A stretch of 64,000 nt of DNA from CAWEQO01 sp963811225. GTDB lineage: Bacteria; Chloroflexota; Anaerolineae; Anaerolineales; Anaerolineaceae. Below the pieces are notes generated by a model. It ran no database searches. It had not been told where the DNA came from and saw only the letters and a list, made by a program, of their open reading frames with translations. Positions 55,135-63,758 of this stretch are shown here, in pieces. The stretch is taken from the NCBI GenBank assembly GCA_963811225.1, contig CAWEQO010000001.1, forward strand, positions 558,001-622,000, written 5' to 3'. The translations under genes were made by a program, and so were the position numbers. The stretch's first letter is position 1; the number at the start of each line of letters is the position of its first letter.

Positions 55135-56117
55135 GCAAGTTGACCCCGGCGGCTGCGCTGAACCTGTCGGATGCCGTCCGGGCGGGCGAGCGGCTGGCCC
55201 TGGCCCGGCTGCTGACCCAGGTGGAGAACGATACGCCGCAGGGACGAGCGGCGCTGGATGCGCTTTTCCCCTACACCGGCAAGGCCCACCTGGTGGGCGT
55301 GACCGGTTCGCCGGGGACGGGCAAGTCCTCGCTGGTGAACCAGCTGGCGCGGGTGTTCCGCCACCCGCCGGAGGGGCAGCCCCCCAAAACGGTGGCGATC
55401 GTGGCAGTGGACCCGAGCAGCCCGTTCAGCGGCGGGGCGCTGCTGGGTGATCGGGTGCGCATGCGCGATCTGTCGGGCGATCCGGGGGTGTTCATCCGCT
55501 CGATGGCCTCACGCGGGGCGCTCGGCGGCCTGGCGCACAGCACGGCAGCCGTGGTGCAGGCGCTGGACGCGGCCGGGTACGAGATGGTCCTGATCGAGAC
55601 GGTCGGGGCGGGGCAAGCCGAGGTGGACATCGCCCGACTGGCCCATACCACCGTGGTGGTGGAAGCGCCAGGCATGGGCGACGACATCCAGGCTATCAAG
55701 GCCGGCATTTTGGAGATCGCCGATATTTTAGCGGTCAACAAGGCCGACCGCCCAGGTGTGGAGAACACCGAACGGGCCCTGCGGGCCATGCTGGAACTGG
55801 CGAACCCGGGCCGCAAGCCGGACGAGGAAGCGGGCTGGCAGCCGGAGGTGCTGCGCACGGTGGCATCCAACGGCGAGGGCGTGCCGGAACTGGCCGAGAT
55901 GATCCGGCGGCATGGAGAGTACCTGCGGCAGGCGGGCGGCTGGCGGGCGCGCGAGCGCCAGCGCCTGGAGAACAACCTGAGCGGCCTGCTCCAAGAAGCG
56001 CTGATGGCCCGCTGGCAGGCAGAGACGCCGGAAGGGCGCTACGAGCAGGTGCTGCGGCGGCTGGTGGAGCGGGAGATCTCGCCGCACCAGGCGGTGGAGG
56101 AACTGCTTGGGGCGTAG
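55131..56117 (+). CDS. meaB: MeaB/ArgK-family G-protein chaperone of B12-dependent mutase
   Basis: 328 aa P-loop GTPase that guards and reloads methylmalonyl-CoA mutase with cobalamin. Walker A GSPGTGKSSL (about residue 57), switch region DPSSPFSGGALLGDRVRM, Walker B-like IETVGAGQAEVDIA and base-specificity NKAD (about 200). The C-terminal dimerisation helices (QRLENNLSGLLQEAL, then ISPHQAVEELL) are typical. Start is GTG overlapping the mutase-subunit stop (GTGA), so the two are translationally coupled. Confidence 0.95.
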   Translation: MSKLTPAAALNLSDAVRAGERLALARLLTQVENDTPQGRAALDALFPYTGKAHLVGVTGSPGTGKSSLVNQLARVFRHPPEGQPPKTVAIVAVDPSSPFSGGALLGDRVRMRDLSGDPGVFIRSMASRGALGGLAHSTAAVVQALDAAGYEMVLIETVGAGQAEVDIARLAHTTVVVEAPGMGDDIQAIKAGILEIADILAVNKADRPGVENTERALRAMLELANPGRKPDEEAGWQPEVLRTVASNGEGVPELAEMIRRHGEYLRQAGGWRARERQRLENNLSGLLQEALMARWQAETPEGRYEQVLRRLVEREISPHQAVEELLGA

Positions 56118-56143
56118 GGGCTTGGCGGTAACGCGCCGGGGCG

Positions 56144-56166
56144 CTTCGCAAAGCATGGGAATGAGG
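56144..56166. repeat. Second copy of the IS200/REP-like repeat
   Basis: CTTCGCAAAGCATGGGAATGAGG matches 191-213 at 22 of 23 bases. Here the left hairpin arm reads GCGCCGGGGCGC instead of CCCATGCT, so the stem is lost. Confidence 0.45.
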
Positions 56167-56183
56167 AAGAAGAGAGCGCATTG

Positions 56184-57505
56184 ATGGAACGCACGTTAAT
56201 CAAAGATTTACACGATTTTATCGGGCAGCAGGTGAAGGTGCAGGGCTGGCTGCAGACCTTACGCGACCAGAAGAACATGCAGTTCCTGGTCCTGCGCGAC
56301 CGCACCGGGCTGGCACAGGTAGCCTTCTGGAAACAGGGCGACCCTGATCTGGCCGAACGCATCTCCAGGCTGAACACCGAGAGCGCGCTGACCATCACCG
56401 GCAAGGTGGTGGAGAACCCGGTGGTCAAGCTGGGTGGAATTGAGATCCAACTGGAGACGCTGGAGGCCGAAGGCGCAGCCGAAGTCACCGCTGCCGTTCG
56501 AGCCGACCACCGACACGCTGCCGGGGCTGGACTTCCGCCTGGACTGGCGCTACCTGGATCTGCGCCGCCCTGAGAACCTGCTGATCTTTGAGGTACAGAC
56601 CACCGTCGAGCAGGCCATGCGCGAGTATTGGATGGAGCACGGCTTCGTCGAGATGCACTCGCCCAAGCTGATGGGCAGCCCGTCCGAGAGCGGGGCGGAG
56701 CTGTTCGAGCTGCCCTACTTCGACCGCAAGGCCTACCTGGCGCAGTCGCCGCAGTTCTTCAAGCAGATGGCCATGGCGGCCGGTTTCGAGCGCGTGTTCG
56801 AGATCGCCCCGGCTTTCCGAGCCGACCCCTCCTTCACCTCGCGCCACATGACGGAGTTCACCAGCGTCGACGTGGAGATCTCGTGGATCAACTCACACGA
56901 AGACGTGATGGACCACTTCGAGCGCTGGATGCAGTCCGTCTACAAGCGGGTCAAAGAGGCGCACGGCGAGCGCATCCAAGAGCTGTTGGGCGTGGATCTG
57001 GTAGTGCCCGAGATCCCCTTCCCGCGCATCTCGATGGACGAGGCGCACGGCATCCTGGAGGAAGTGGGCTACCGGCTGCCGCCCGACAAGCGCGACGAGA
57101 TCGATCCGGGCGGCGAACGGGCGCTGAGCCAGTACGTCAAGGAGCATTACAACAGCGGTTTCTGCTTCCTGACCGATTGGCCGATCAGCGTGCGCCCGTT
57201 CTACCACATGCGCCACCCCGACAACCCCAACCTGACCCGCAGCTTCGACCTGATCATCAAGGGCCTGGAGATCTCAACCGGGCGCACAGCGCGAGCACCG
57301 CTACGAGGTGCTCAAGGCCCAGGCGCTGGACAAGGGCCTGACCGAGGAGCCGATCTCGTTCTACCTGGACTTCTTCCGCTACGGAACGCCGCCGCACGGC
57401 GGCTTCGCAGTGGGGCTGTCGCGGCTGTTGATGGTGATGCTCAACCTGAGCAACGTGCGCGAGGCGGTGTATCTGTTTAGAGGGCCAAACCGGCTGCACC
57501 CATAG
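56184..57505 (+). pseudogene. aspS: Archaeal-type aspartyl-tRNA synthetase, two frameshifts
   Basis: 439 aa after repair. N-terminal OB fold (VKVQGWLQTLRDQKNMQFLVLRDRTG), then a class II core (GLDFRLDWRYLDLRRPENLLIFE, FFKQMAMAAGFERVFEIAPAFRAD, MTEFTSVDVEISW) and motif 3 YGTPPHGGFAVGLSRLLMVML. No bacterial GAD insertion domain, so this is the archaeal/non-discriminating type that often also charges tRNA-Asn. Frame changes: 56482-56483 (one extra A; repaired reading AAESPLPFEP) and 57280-57282 (one extra G; repaired reading EISTGAQREHRYEVLK). A gene of this kind is essential, so sequence error is the likeliest cause. Start: ATG at 56184. Confidence 0.85.
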
Positions 57506-57564
57506 GGAACCGGGCCGGAGCTGGAGCGCGCTTTACAAGCGCACTCCCATCGGAAGGAAGCACG

Positions 57565-58114
57565 ATGATCACTGGAAAACGCATGCGCTTACGCGCCATC
57601 GAACGAGATGACCTGCCGCGCTTCGTGGAGTGGCTGAACGACCCCGAGGTGCTGCAGGGGCTGATGATCCACATCCCGCTGTCGCTGGCGCAGGAAGAGA
57701 AGTGGTTCGAGAATACTCTGAAACGCGACCCGGCCGAGACGCCCCTGGCGATTGAAGTCAACACGCCGGAGGGCTGGGCGCACATCGGCAACGTCGGCTT
57801 TCACGACATCAACTGGCAGGAGCGCGCTGGCCGAGATCGGGATCTTGATCGGTGAGAAGCGTTTCTGGAACCAGGGCTACGGCAGCGAGGCCATGCGCCT
57901 GATGCTGAAGTACGGCTTTGAGACGGTGAATTTGCACCGCATTTACCTGCGCGTCTTTGAAAACAACCCGCGCGCCGTTCGCGCCTACGAGAAGGCCGGG
58001 TTCGTCCACGAGGGCCGCGAGCGAGAATCCCATTTCATCGGTGGCAAGTACATCGACACCCTGCTGATGAGCGTGATCCGTCCGGATTGGGATGAAATGA
58101 CACAATTCGAGTAA
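57565..58114 (+). pseudogene. GNAT-family N-acetyltransferase (RimJ/RimL-like), one frameshift
   Basis: 182 aa after repair. MITGKRMRLRAIERDDLPRFVEWLNDPEV is the classic start of RimJ-like acetyltransferases. The second frame gives EIGILIGEKRFWNQGYGSEAMRLML, the acetyl-CoA-binding Q/RxxGxG/A loop, and VFENNPRAVRAYEKAGFVHEG. The frame changes near 57826-57830; removing one base gives WQERAAEIGILIGEK. AAGGAAG precedes the ATG. Acceptor unknown. Confidence 0.82.
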
Positions 58115-58187
58115 ATGCTGAGGCGGCGGCACGCAGCCCCTGCCTGAGCGTTTGCCAATAGAAGATAAATCGAGAAGGATAGACCTG

Positions 58188-59184
58188 ATGCCCCATTCGA
58201 TCCAAACCCGCCACGAGCGCATGCTGTACGGCGATATCAAGCTGTACGCCGGGACGGCAGGTCCCGAGCTTGCGGCGAAGATCGCCGCCTACATCGGCGT
58301 ACCTTTATGTGATAGAGATGTAATCACCTTCCCGAACGATAACCTGTTCATCAAGCTGCACAGCAGCGTGCGCGGCCAGGACTGCTTTGTGATCCAGACC
58401 ACCTCGCCGCCGGTGCACCGCAATTTAATGGAACTGCTGATTATGCTGCAAACGCTGCGGCTCGAACTCAGCGGCGCGCGTCACGGCAGTGGTGCCGTAC
58501 CTGTGCTACGCCCGCAGCGACAAGAAAGACCAACCCCGCATCCCGATCACCGCCCGCCTGGTGGCAGACATGATCGAGGTGGCCGGCGCCGACCGCTACA
58601 TTACCATGGACCTGCACGCCGGGCAGATCCAGGGCTTTTTCTCGATCCCCGGCGACGTGATGACCGCTTTTCATCGCATGGTGGATTACATCAAGCCCCG
58701 CCAAGAGCAGATGCACCGGCCGGTGGTGGTCACCGCCGACCTGGGCTTTGCCAAAAAGGGCCGTAACTTCGCCGCCAGCATGAACGTGCCAATGGCCTTC
58801 ATCGAGAAGCGCCGCCTGGCAAACGACGCCCGGGCCGAGGCCCTGACGCTGGTGGGCGACGTGTACGACCGGGACGTGGTCATTGTGGATGACGAGGTCG
58901 ACACGGGCGGCTCGATGGTGCAGGCGGTAAACCTGGTCAAGGACTTCGGGGCGCGCGACATTTACATGATCTTCGTGCACCCACTGCTGTCGCTGAACGC
59001 ATCCAAGCGCCTGGCAGCCCTGCCGGTTAAAGAGTTCGTCACGACCGACACTATCCCAATCCCGCAAGAGAAGCTCGAACAGTTCGGCGGCCGGCTGAAG
59101 ATCCTATCGGTGGCGCCGCTGCTGGGCGAGGTGATCGTCCGGGCGCATGAGGGCAGAAGTGTTGGCGAGATGTTCAACGAATGA
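58188..59184 (+). pseudogene. prs: Ribose-phosphate pyrophosphokinase (PRPP synthetase), one frameshift
   Basis: 331 aa after repair. Makes PRPP for nucleotide, His and Trp synthesis. KLYAGTAGPELAAKIAAYIG, FPNDNLFIKLHSSVRGQDCFVIQ, then in the second frame VPYLCYARSDKKDQPRIPITARLVADMI (catalytic flexible loop), YITMDLHAGQIQGFF (His) and the PRPP-binding VVIVDDEVDTGGSMV. The join is at 58465-58466, where removing one A gives LRLDSAARVTAVVPYL. Relatives have DN/DD-type D at EVDTGG, intact. Start: ATG at 58188 with AAGGA upstream. Confidence 0.87.
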
Positions 59185-59285
59185 GAGAGTAGAGATTGGA
59201 GAATAGAGAGCAGTCAAAGCCTTAAGAAACCGGGTTTCTGGAGCGAAAGCTCTCACTATTCTCTGCTCTCCACTCCCTTTCTCTA
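59184..59285. repeat. Imperfect GAGAG-family palindrome with inner hairpin
   Basis: Left arm GAGAGTAGAGATTGGAGAATAG (about 59184-59205), right arm CTATTCTCTGCTCTCCACTCC (about 59257-59277), with an inner AGAAACC-G-GGTTTCT hairpin (about 59225-59239). It lies between prs and mutM in the same direction. Confidence 0.6.
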
Positions 59286-59295
59286 GAATTTCAAC

Positions 59296-60132
59296 ATGCC
59301 GGAATTACCTGAAGTCGAAACCATTGTGCGGGCGCTGCGGCGCGGCGGGCGAGACGGCCCCCCCATCGTGGGGCGCACGTTTGCCACAGTCGAGGTCCTG
59401 TGGTCGCGCACACTGGCGGAACCCGGCATCGCAGAACTGCAAGCGCGCCTGCCCGGGCAGACGATCATCGGGCTGGGGCGGCGCGGCAAGTTTGCCATGC
59501 TGCAGTTGACGCAAGACACGCTGCTGATCCACCTGCGCATGAGCGGCGATCTGCGCGTCGAGCCGGCCTACACCGAACGAGGCGAGCCAATTGCCCCACA
59601 AACGCACGACCGGGCAGTGTTCACCTTCACGGACGGCTGGCGACTGGCTTTTAACGATACCCGCAAGTTTGGGCGCATGTGGCTGGCAGCGGACCCGCAG
59701 ACGGTGGTGGGCAAGCTCGGGCCGGAGCCGCTCGACCTGTCGCTGACCCCTAGCGACTTCTATAACAGCCTGCAGCTGCGCCATCGCCAGCTCAAACCCC
59801 TGCTGCTCGACCAGACCTTCATCGCCGGATTGGGCAACATCTACACCGACGAGGCCCTGCACCTGGCGCGCCTGCATCCCCTGCGCAGCTCGGACTCGCT
59901 CGATCCGGAAGACGCCGTGCGCCTGTTGGATGCCATCCGCAGCGTTCTGGCCCTGGGCATCCAAACGCAAGGGGCCAGCATCGACTGGGTCTACCGCGGC
60001 GGCGGATTCCAGAACAATTTCCGCGTCTATGGGCGCACAGGGGAGCCCTGCCCGGTGTGCGGCACGGAGATTGCACGCATCACGGTTGGCCAGCGCAGCA
60101 CGCACTTCTGCCCGGTCTGCCAGCCGGAATAA
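59296..60132 (+). CDS. mutM: Formamidopyrimidine-DNA glycosylase
   Basis: 278 aa base-excision-repair glycosylase and AP lyase for 8-oxoG. Catalytic N-terminal Pro-Glu after Met (MPELPEVETIVRAL), conserved Lys in GRRGKFAMLQL (about 60), the H2TH region with FIAGLGNIYTDEALHLARLHP (about 175-195) and a C-terminal zinc finger (CPVCGTEI and FCPVCQ). The segment GASIDWVYRGGGFQNNFRVYGRTG is typical. All functional sites are intact. The start lies 10 bases past a repeat end; there is little ribosome-site signal. Confidence 0.97.
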   Translation: MPELPEVETIVRALRRGGRDGPPIVGRTFATVEVLWSRTLAEPGIAELQARLPGQTIIGLGRRGKFAMLQLTQDTLLIHLRMSGDLRVEPAYTERGEPIAPQTHDRAVFTFTDGWRLAFNDTRKFGRMWLAADPQTVVGKLGPEPLDLSLTPSDFYNSLQLRHRQLKPLLLDQTFIAGLGNIYTDEALHLARLHPLRSSDSLDPEDAVRLLDAIRSVLALGIQTQGASIDWVYRGGGFQNNFRVYGRTGEPCPVCGTEIARITVGQRSTHFCPVCQPE

Positions 60133-60253
60133 CAAAACCGTATGGTTAAACTTTGCCATCTGATGCTATAGTATTAAATTTAGACGTATAATTTTCTTAC
60201 TCCATAATTCTTTTATCTGTTTCCCATCACATCCCTTATGACAGGAGGAAAGG

Positions 60254-60931
60254 ATGTTATCCGCACTGGGAAATCAAGCAATTCTATTCCTTTTGGTGGG
60301 CGTATTTGGTTTCATTGTGGGCGCGCTGCTGACGATCTTGTTCACCGGACGAGGCAGGCAGGAAAATGAGCCGGTCGAACCGAAACGTCGCCCGGGCGAG
60401 GTGAGCGTCTGGCACGAGGGTGCGCTGAGCAGGATCATCACCGAGATGGACGGAAAGACGTTCACCAGCCCGAAGGAGCTGACATCCGAGCAGCGCCAGC
60501 GGCTGGTGCGCCTGCTGCGAGATTGGGCTTCGTGGCTGGAGGTGACTCCGCAGAGGCCCGCACAAGCCCCGGCTGCGAGCGTCGAAACCCCGGCCCCTGC
60601 GGCAGCTCCGCTCCGAGCCATGGCTGCCCCGGCCCTCAAAGCCGAGAGGCCCGCTCGTCCGTCCGCCCCGCCCCCCACAAACGACGGTAAACAGCCCGCC
60701 ACAAACAGCATCGTGGTACAAGTCAACAACATCTTGCAAGAAATGCTGGATTCGGGATCGGCGAAGGCCAAAGGGATCCGGCTGGTGGAGGACCCTCGCA
60801 ACGGTGTGACGGTATGGGTAGGCCTCAACCATTACGACAGCATCGATGCGGTCGAGGACCCGGAGTGCCTGACGTTGATCCGGGCCGCGGTGGCCGAGTG
60901 GGAGCGCCGGGCAGGAGGCAAGAGCGCCTGA
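60254..60931 (+). CDS. Single-span membrane protein of unknown family
   Basis: 225 aa: one N-terminal membrane helix (AILFLLVGVFGFIVGALLTILF), a conserved-looking helical block (EVSVWHEGALSRIITEMDGKTFTSPKELTSEQRQRLVRLLRDW), an Ala/Pro-rich linker (about 95-140), and a C-terminal alpha/beta block (SIVVQVNNILQEML, GIRLVEDPRNGVTVWVGLNHYDSIDAVED). The layout resembles small envelope proteins of Chloroflexota that I cannot name. AGGAGGAAAGG precedes the ATG. No obvious partner gene. Confidence 0.7.
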   Translation: MLSALGNQAILFLLVGVFGFIVGALLTILFTGRGRQENEPVEPKRRPGEVSVWHEGALSRIITEMDGKTFTSPKELTSEQRQRLVRLLRDWASWLEVTPQRPAQAPAASVETPAPAAAPLRAMAAPALKAERPARPSAPPPTNDGKQPATNSIVVQVNNILQEMLDSGSAKAKGIRLVEDPRNGVTVWVGLNHYDSIDAVEDPECLTLIRAAVAEWERRAGGKSA

Positions 60932-61053
60932 GCAGGCAATCGGGAAATCAGGGATCAAGCAGCCAGGACTGAGAGCATTCATCCGAACTGCCTGATCACG
61001 GCAATCGTATCTAAATAAAGTGGGATAATGGCCGCGAACAAGGAGGAGCGACC

Positions 61054-62193
61054 ATGGCCCAAGAACCCGACCTGGGAAGTCTCAAAAAGTGTTTTAGCAA
61101 GGTCAAAGACCCACGAATAGATCGAACCAAGCGGCATAAACTGATCGATATCTTGATCATCGCCATCCTGGCAGTCATCTGTGGAGCCGACAATTGGGTC
61201 GATGTGGAGACGTTTGGGAACAGCAAGAAGGAGTGGCTGAAAACATTCCTGGAACTACCGAATGGTATTCCTTCCCACGACACTTTTGGGCGTGTATTTG
61301 CCTTGATCAATCCCCAGGAGTTTGAAAATGGGTTTGTGGAGTGGGTGAAGCTAATCCAAGAACTAACCCAAGGGCAAGTCATTGCCCTGGATGGCAAGCA
61401 GATGCGGGGATCGAAAGACCTTCCGGCTGGCAAAGCGGGCATTTATATGGTGAGTGCCCGGGCAACAGCCAATCAATTGGTCTTGGGACAGCGCAAGGTG
61501 GATGACAAATCCAACGGGATTACCGCCGTTCCACAGTTGCTGAAGGTTTTAGAACTGGCGGGTTGTATTGTTGTGGTGGATGCGATGGGGGCGCAAACCA
61601 AGATCGCCAAAATCATCATCGAGCAAGAGGCGGATTACATTCTGGCGGCCAAAGAGAACCAGGGACATCTCTACGAAGAAAATCACGATTTGTTTGAAGA
61701 CGATTGGAAGTACAACTTCGAAGGAGCGCCTTACAGTTACGCCAAAACGGTCAACAAGAATCATGGTCGCATAGAAATACGTCAGTGCTGGAGCATCTCC
61801 GATCTGGAGTATCTAGCGAACATCAGTGACTTGGATCGCTGGATAGGGGTGAAAAGCATGGTGATGATCTTGTCCGAACGGCAAATCGGGGAGGAACGGG
61901 AAGTGCAGGATCGTTACTATATCACTAGCCTGGAAAGTGACGCTAAGAAAATCCTGCAGGCCAAACGTAGTTATTGGGGGATTGAGAACTGCTTGCACTG
62001 GGTGCTCGATATCACCTTCAATGAAGATCACAGTCGGGTTCGCAAGGACAATGCTCCGCAGAACTTTGCGATATTGCGGCATATGGCGCTCAATTTGCTC
62101 AAGCTGGAGACGACCGTCAAGGCCGGCATTAAGGCGAAGCGCTTGAAATGTGGCTGGGATACCGAGTATTTGCTCAAGGTCCTGGCGGGATAA
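61054..62193 (+). mobile_element. ISAs1-family transposase (H-repeat-like), intact
   Basis: 379 aa DDE transposase. An N-terminal DUF4338-like/H-repeat block (LKKCFSKVKDPRIDRTKRHKLIDILIIAILAVICGADNW) is followed by GIPSHDTFGRVFALI, a first Asp at VIALDGKQMRGS, a second in VVDAMGAQ with FILAAKENQ-type (here YILAAKENQGHLYE), and the C-terminal YWGIENCLHWVLDITFNEDHSRVRKDNAPQNFAILRH, where the Glu of the triad lies. All fit ISAs1. GGAGGAG(C) precedes the ATG. I could not identify terminal inverted repeats or a target duplication by eye. A second truncated copy starts at 63759. Confidence 0.93.
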
Positions 62194-62297
62194 GGTGCGT
62201 TTACCCTAATACTTAATAGAATCTCATCAAAGTATTGACAAATAAATAATATTCTAGGGTAGCTAAGTCATTCATTTTCTGATAAGGAGATTGCAAA

Positions 62298-63587
62298 ATG
62301 CCACAAAGTAAGGAAAGCGGTTGTATTGAAAAGTTTGTCGCCATTGCTACCATAATTGCCGCTATTGCAGCAGTGCTCGTGGTCCCCGAGGTCCGGATAT
62401 TTTTAGGTTTAGAAAAAAGGGTATCCCCGATTCCCACATCTATTCCAATTGCCCAAGAGATACAAATGCCTCAAACTAAAGCATTGGTACCACCCAATAC
62501 AGTTTCCTCTCAACCCGTAACCGTTCCTACCTCAAAAATCAAAATCGCCAACCTGTCACCGTTGAGTGGTCCTGCCCCGACCTTCGGCGCCTCCACCCGT
62601 GACGGCTTTCTCATGGCCGTTAAGGAATGGAATGCCAAGGGTGGCGTACTCGGTCGCCAGATCGAGACGGTTGTGGAAGACTCACAATGCACCCCCGACC
62701 CGGCTGTGAACGCCGCGAACAAGGTCATCGACCAGGACGGCGTCAAGTTCATCGTCGGTGAAGTCTGCTCCAGCGCCTCGATTTCGATCTCTGAAATCGC
62801 CGAAGAGCAGGGCGTCGTGATGATCAGCCCGACCTCCACCAACCCGACCGTCACCCGCAACGCCGACGGCACGGTCAAGCAGTATGTCTTTCGTGCCTGC
62901 TTCATCGACCCGTTCCAGGGTGCGGTGATGGCAAAGTTCGCTGACAGCAAGGGTTACAACACGGCTTTTGTTATGTTCGACCAGGGCAACGACTACGTGC
63001 GCGGTCTGGCTGAAGCCTTCGAGACATCCTGGACCGGTATGGGCCACGAGGTCGTGGGCAAGGAATCTTACACCTCGCAGGATACCGACTTCTCCGCGAT
63101 CCTGACCAAGGTGGCTGAGAGCAACGCCGACGTTCTGTTCCTGCCCGATTACTACAACATCGTCAATCTGGTTGCTGCTCAGGCCAAGGAAAAAGGCGTG
63201 ACCGCGGTCATGACGGGCGGCGATGGTTGGGACTCAGCCGACCTGGATAAGTCTGCCGCTGCCGGTGGTTTCTACTCGAACCACTACTCTCCCGACGACA
63301 CCCGCGCGATCGTTCAGAACTGGGTGAAGAACTACCAGGCTGAGTATGGGTCGGTTCCGGATGCGCTCGCCACGCTGTCCTACGACGCCACCAACCTGCT
63401 GCTCTCTGGTATTGAAAAAGCCGGCACGGACGATCCCGCCAAGGTGAAAGACGCGCTTGCTTCCCTCGAGATGGAAGGCGTTTCCGGCAACGTAACCTTC
63501 GATAAGTTCCACGACCCGATCAAGTCTGCCGCCGTGCTGGGTGTCACGCCGGACAAGATTACGTTCGTCGATTCGGTTGCTCCTTAA
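62298..63587 (+). CDS. Branched-chain-amino-acid-type ABC substrate-binding protein with unusual N-terminus
   Basis: 429 aa. Residues about 80-429 form a type I periplasmic-binding fold (KIANLSPLSGPAPTFGASTRDGFLMAVKEWNAKGG, VGEVCSSASISISEIAEEQG, MISPTSTNPTVT, VFRACFIDPFQGAVMAKFA, VMFDQGNDYVRG), as in LivJ. In place of the usual cleavable signal the first 75 residues are low in GC, with CIEKFVAIATIIAAIAAVLVV as a membrane anchor and a Pro/Thr linker. Composition shifts sharply near base 62530. No permease or ATPase genes follow, only a terminator and an IS fragment. It sits between two same-direction ISAs1 sequences. Confidence 0.88.
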   Translation: MPQSKESGCIEKFVAIATIIAAIAAVLVVPEVRIFLGLEKRVSPIPTSIPIAQEIQMPQTKALVPPNTVSSQPVTVPTSKIKIANLSPLSGPAPTFGASTRDGFLMAVKEWNAKGGVLGRQIETVVEDSQCTPDPAVNAANKVIDQDGVKFIVGEVCSSASISISEIAEEQGVVMISPTSTNPTVTRNADGTVKQYVFRACFIDPFQGAVMAKFADSKGYNTAFVMFDQGNDYVRGLAEAFETSWTGMGHEVVGKESYTSQDTDFSAILTKVAESNADVLFLPDYYNIVNLVAAQAKEKGVTAVMTGGDGWDSADLDKSAAAGGFYSNHYSPDDTRAIVQNWVKNYQAEYGSVPDALATLSYDATNLLLSGIEKAGTDDPAKVKDALASLEMEGVSGNVTFDKFHDPIKSAAVLGVTPDKITFVDSVAP

Positions 63588-63604
63588 TCGAAGAGAAAGC
63601 TTTT

Positions 63605-63628
63605 GGGGGCGGCATTCGTGCCGCCCCC
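63605..63628. terminator. 10-bp GC hairpin after the binding-protein gene
   Basis: GGGGGCGGCA (63605-63614) pairs with TGCCGCCCCC (63619-63628) around the loop TTCG. AACTCTTATCTT follows, a weak U-tract. Confidence 0.8.
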
Positions 63629-63758
63629 AACTCTTATCTTGAAACGAGCCATCCTATGAAATCTGCCACAACTGCACCACCACTTCCCTCGGTTCTTACT
63701 TACGTGATCAAGAAACGTTGGTTGGGGCGAGAGCTTCTCATCTCAATTGGGCTCCTTG

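Noticed and set aside
44189..58470. Genome-wide programmed +1 frameshifting at GAA codons
   Set aside because: No slippery logic for the tRNA, no stop or stimulator near the sites, and housekeeping genes are hit; a sequence error explains the data more simply.
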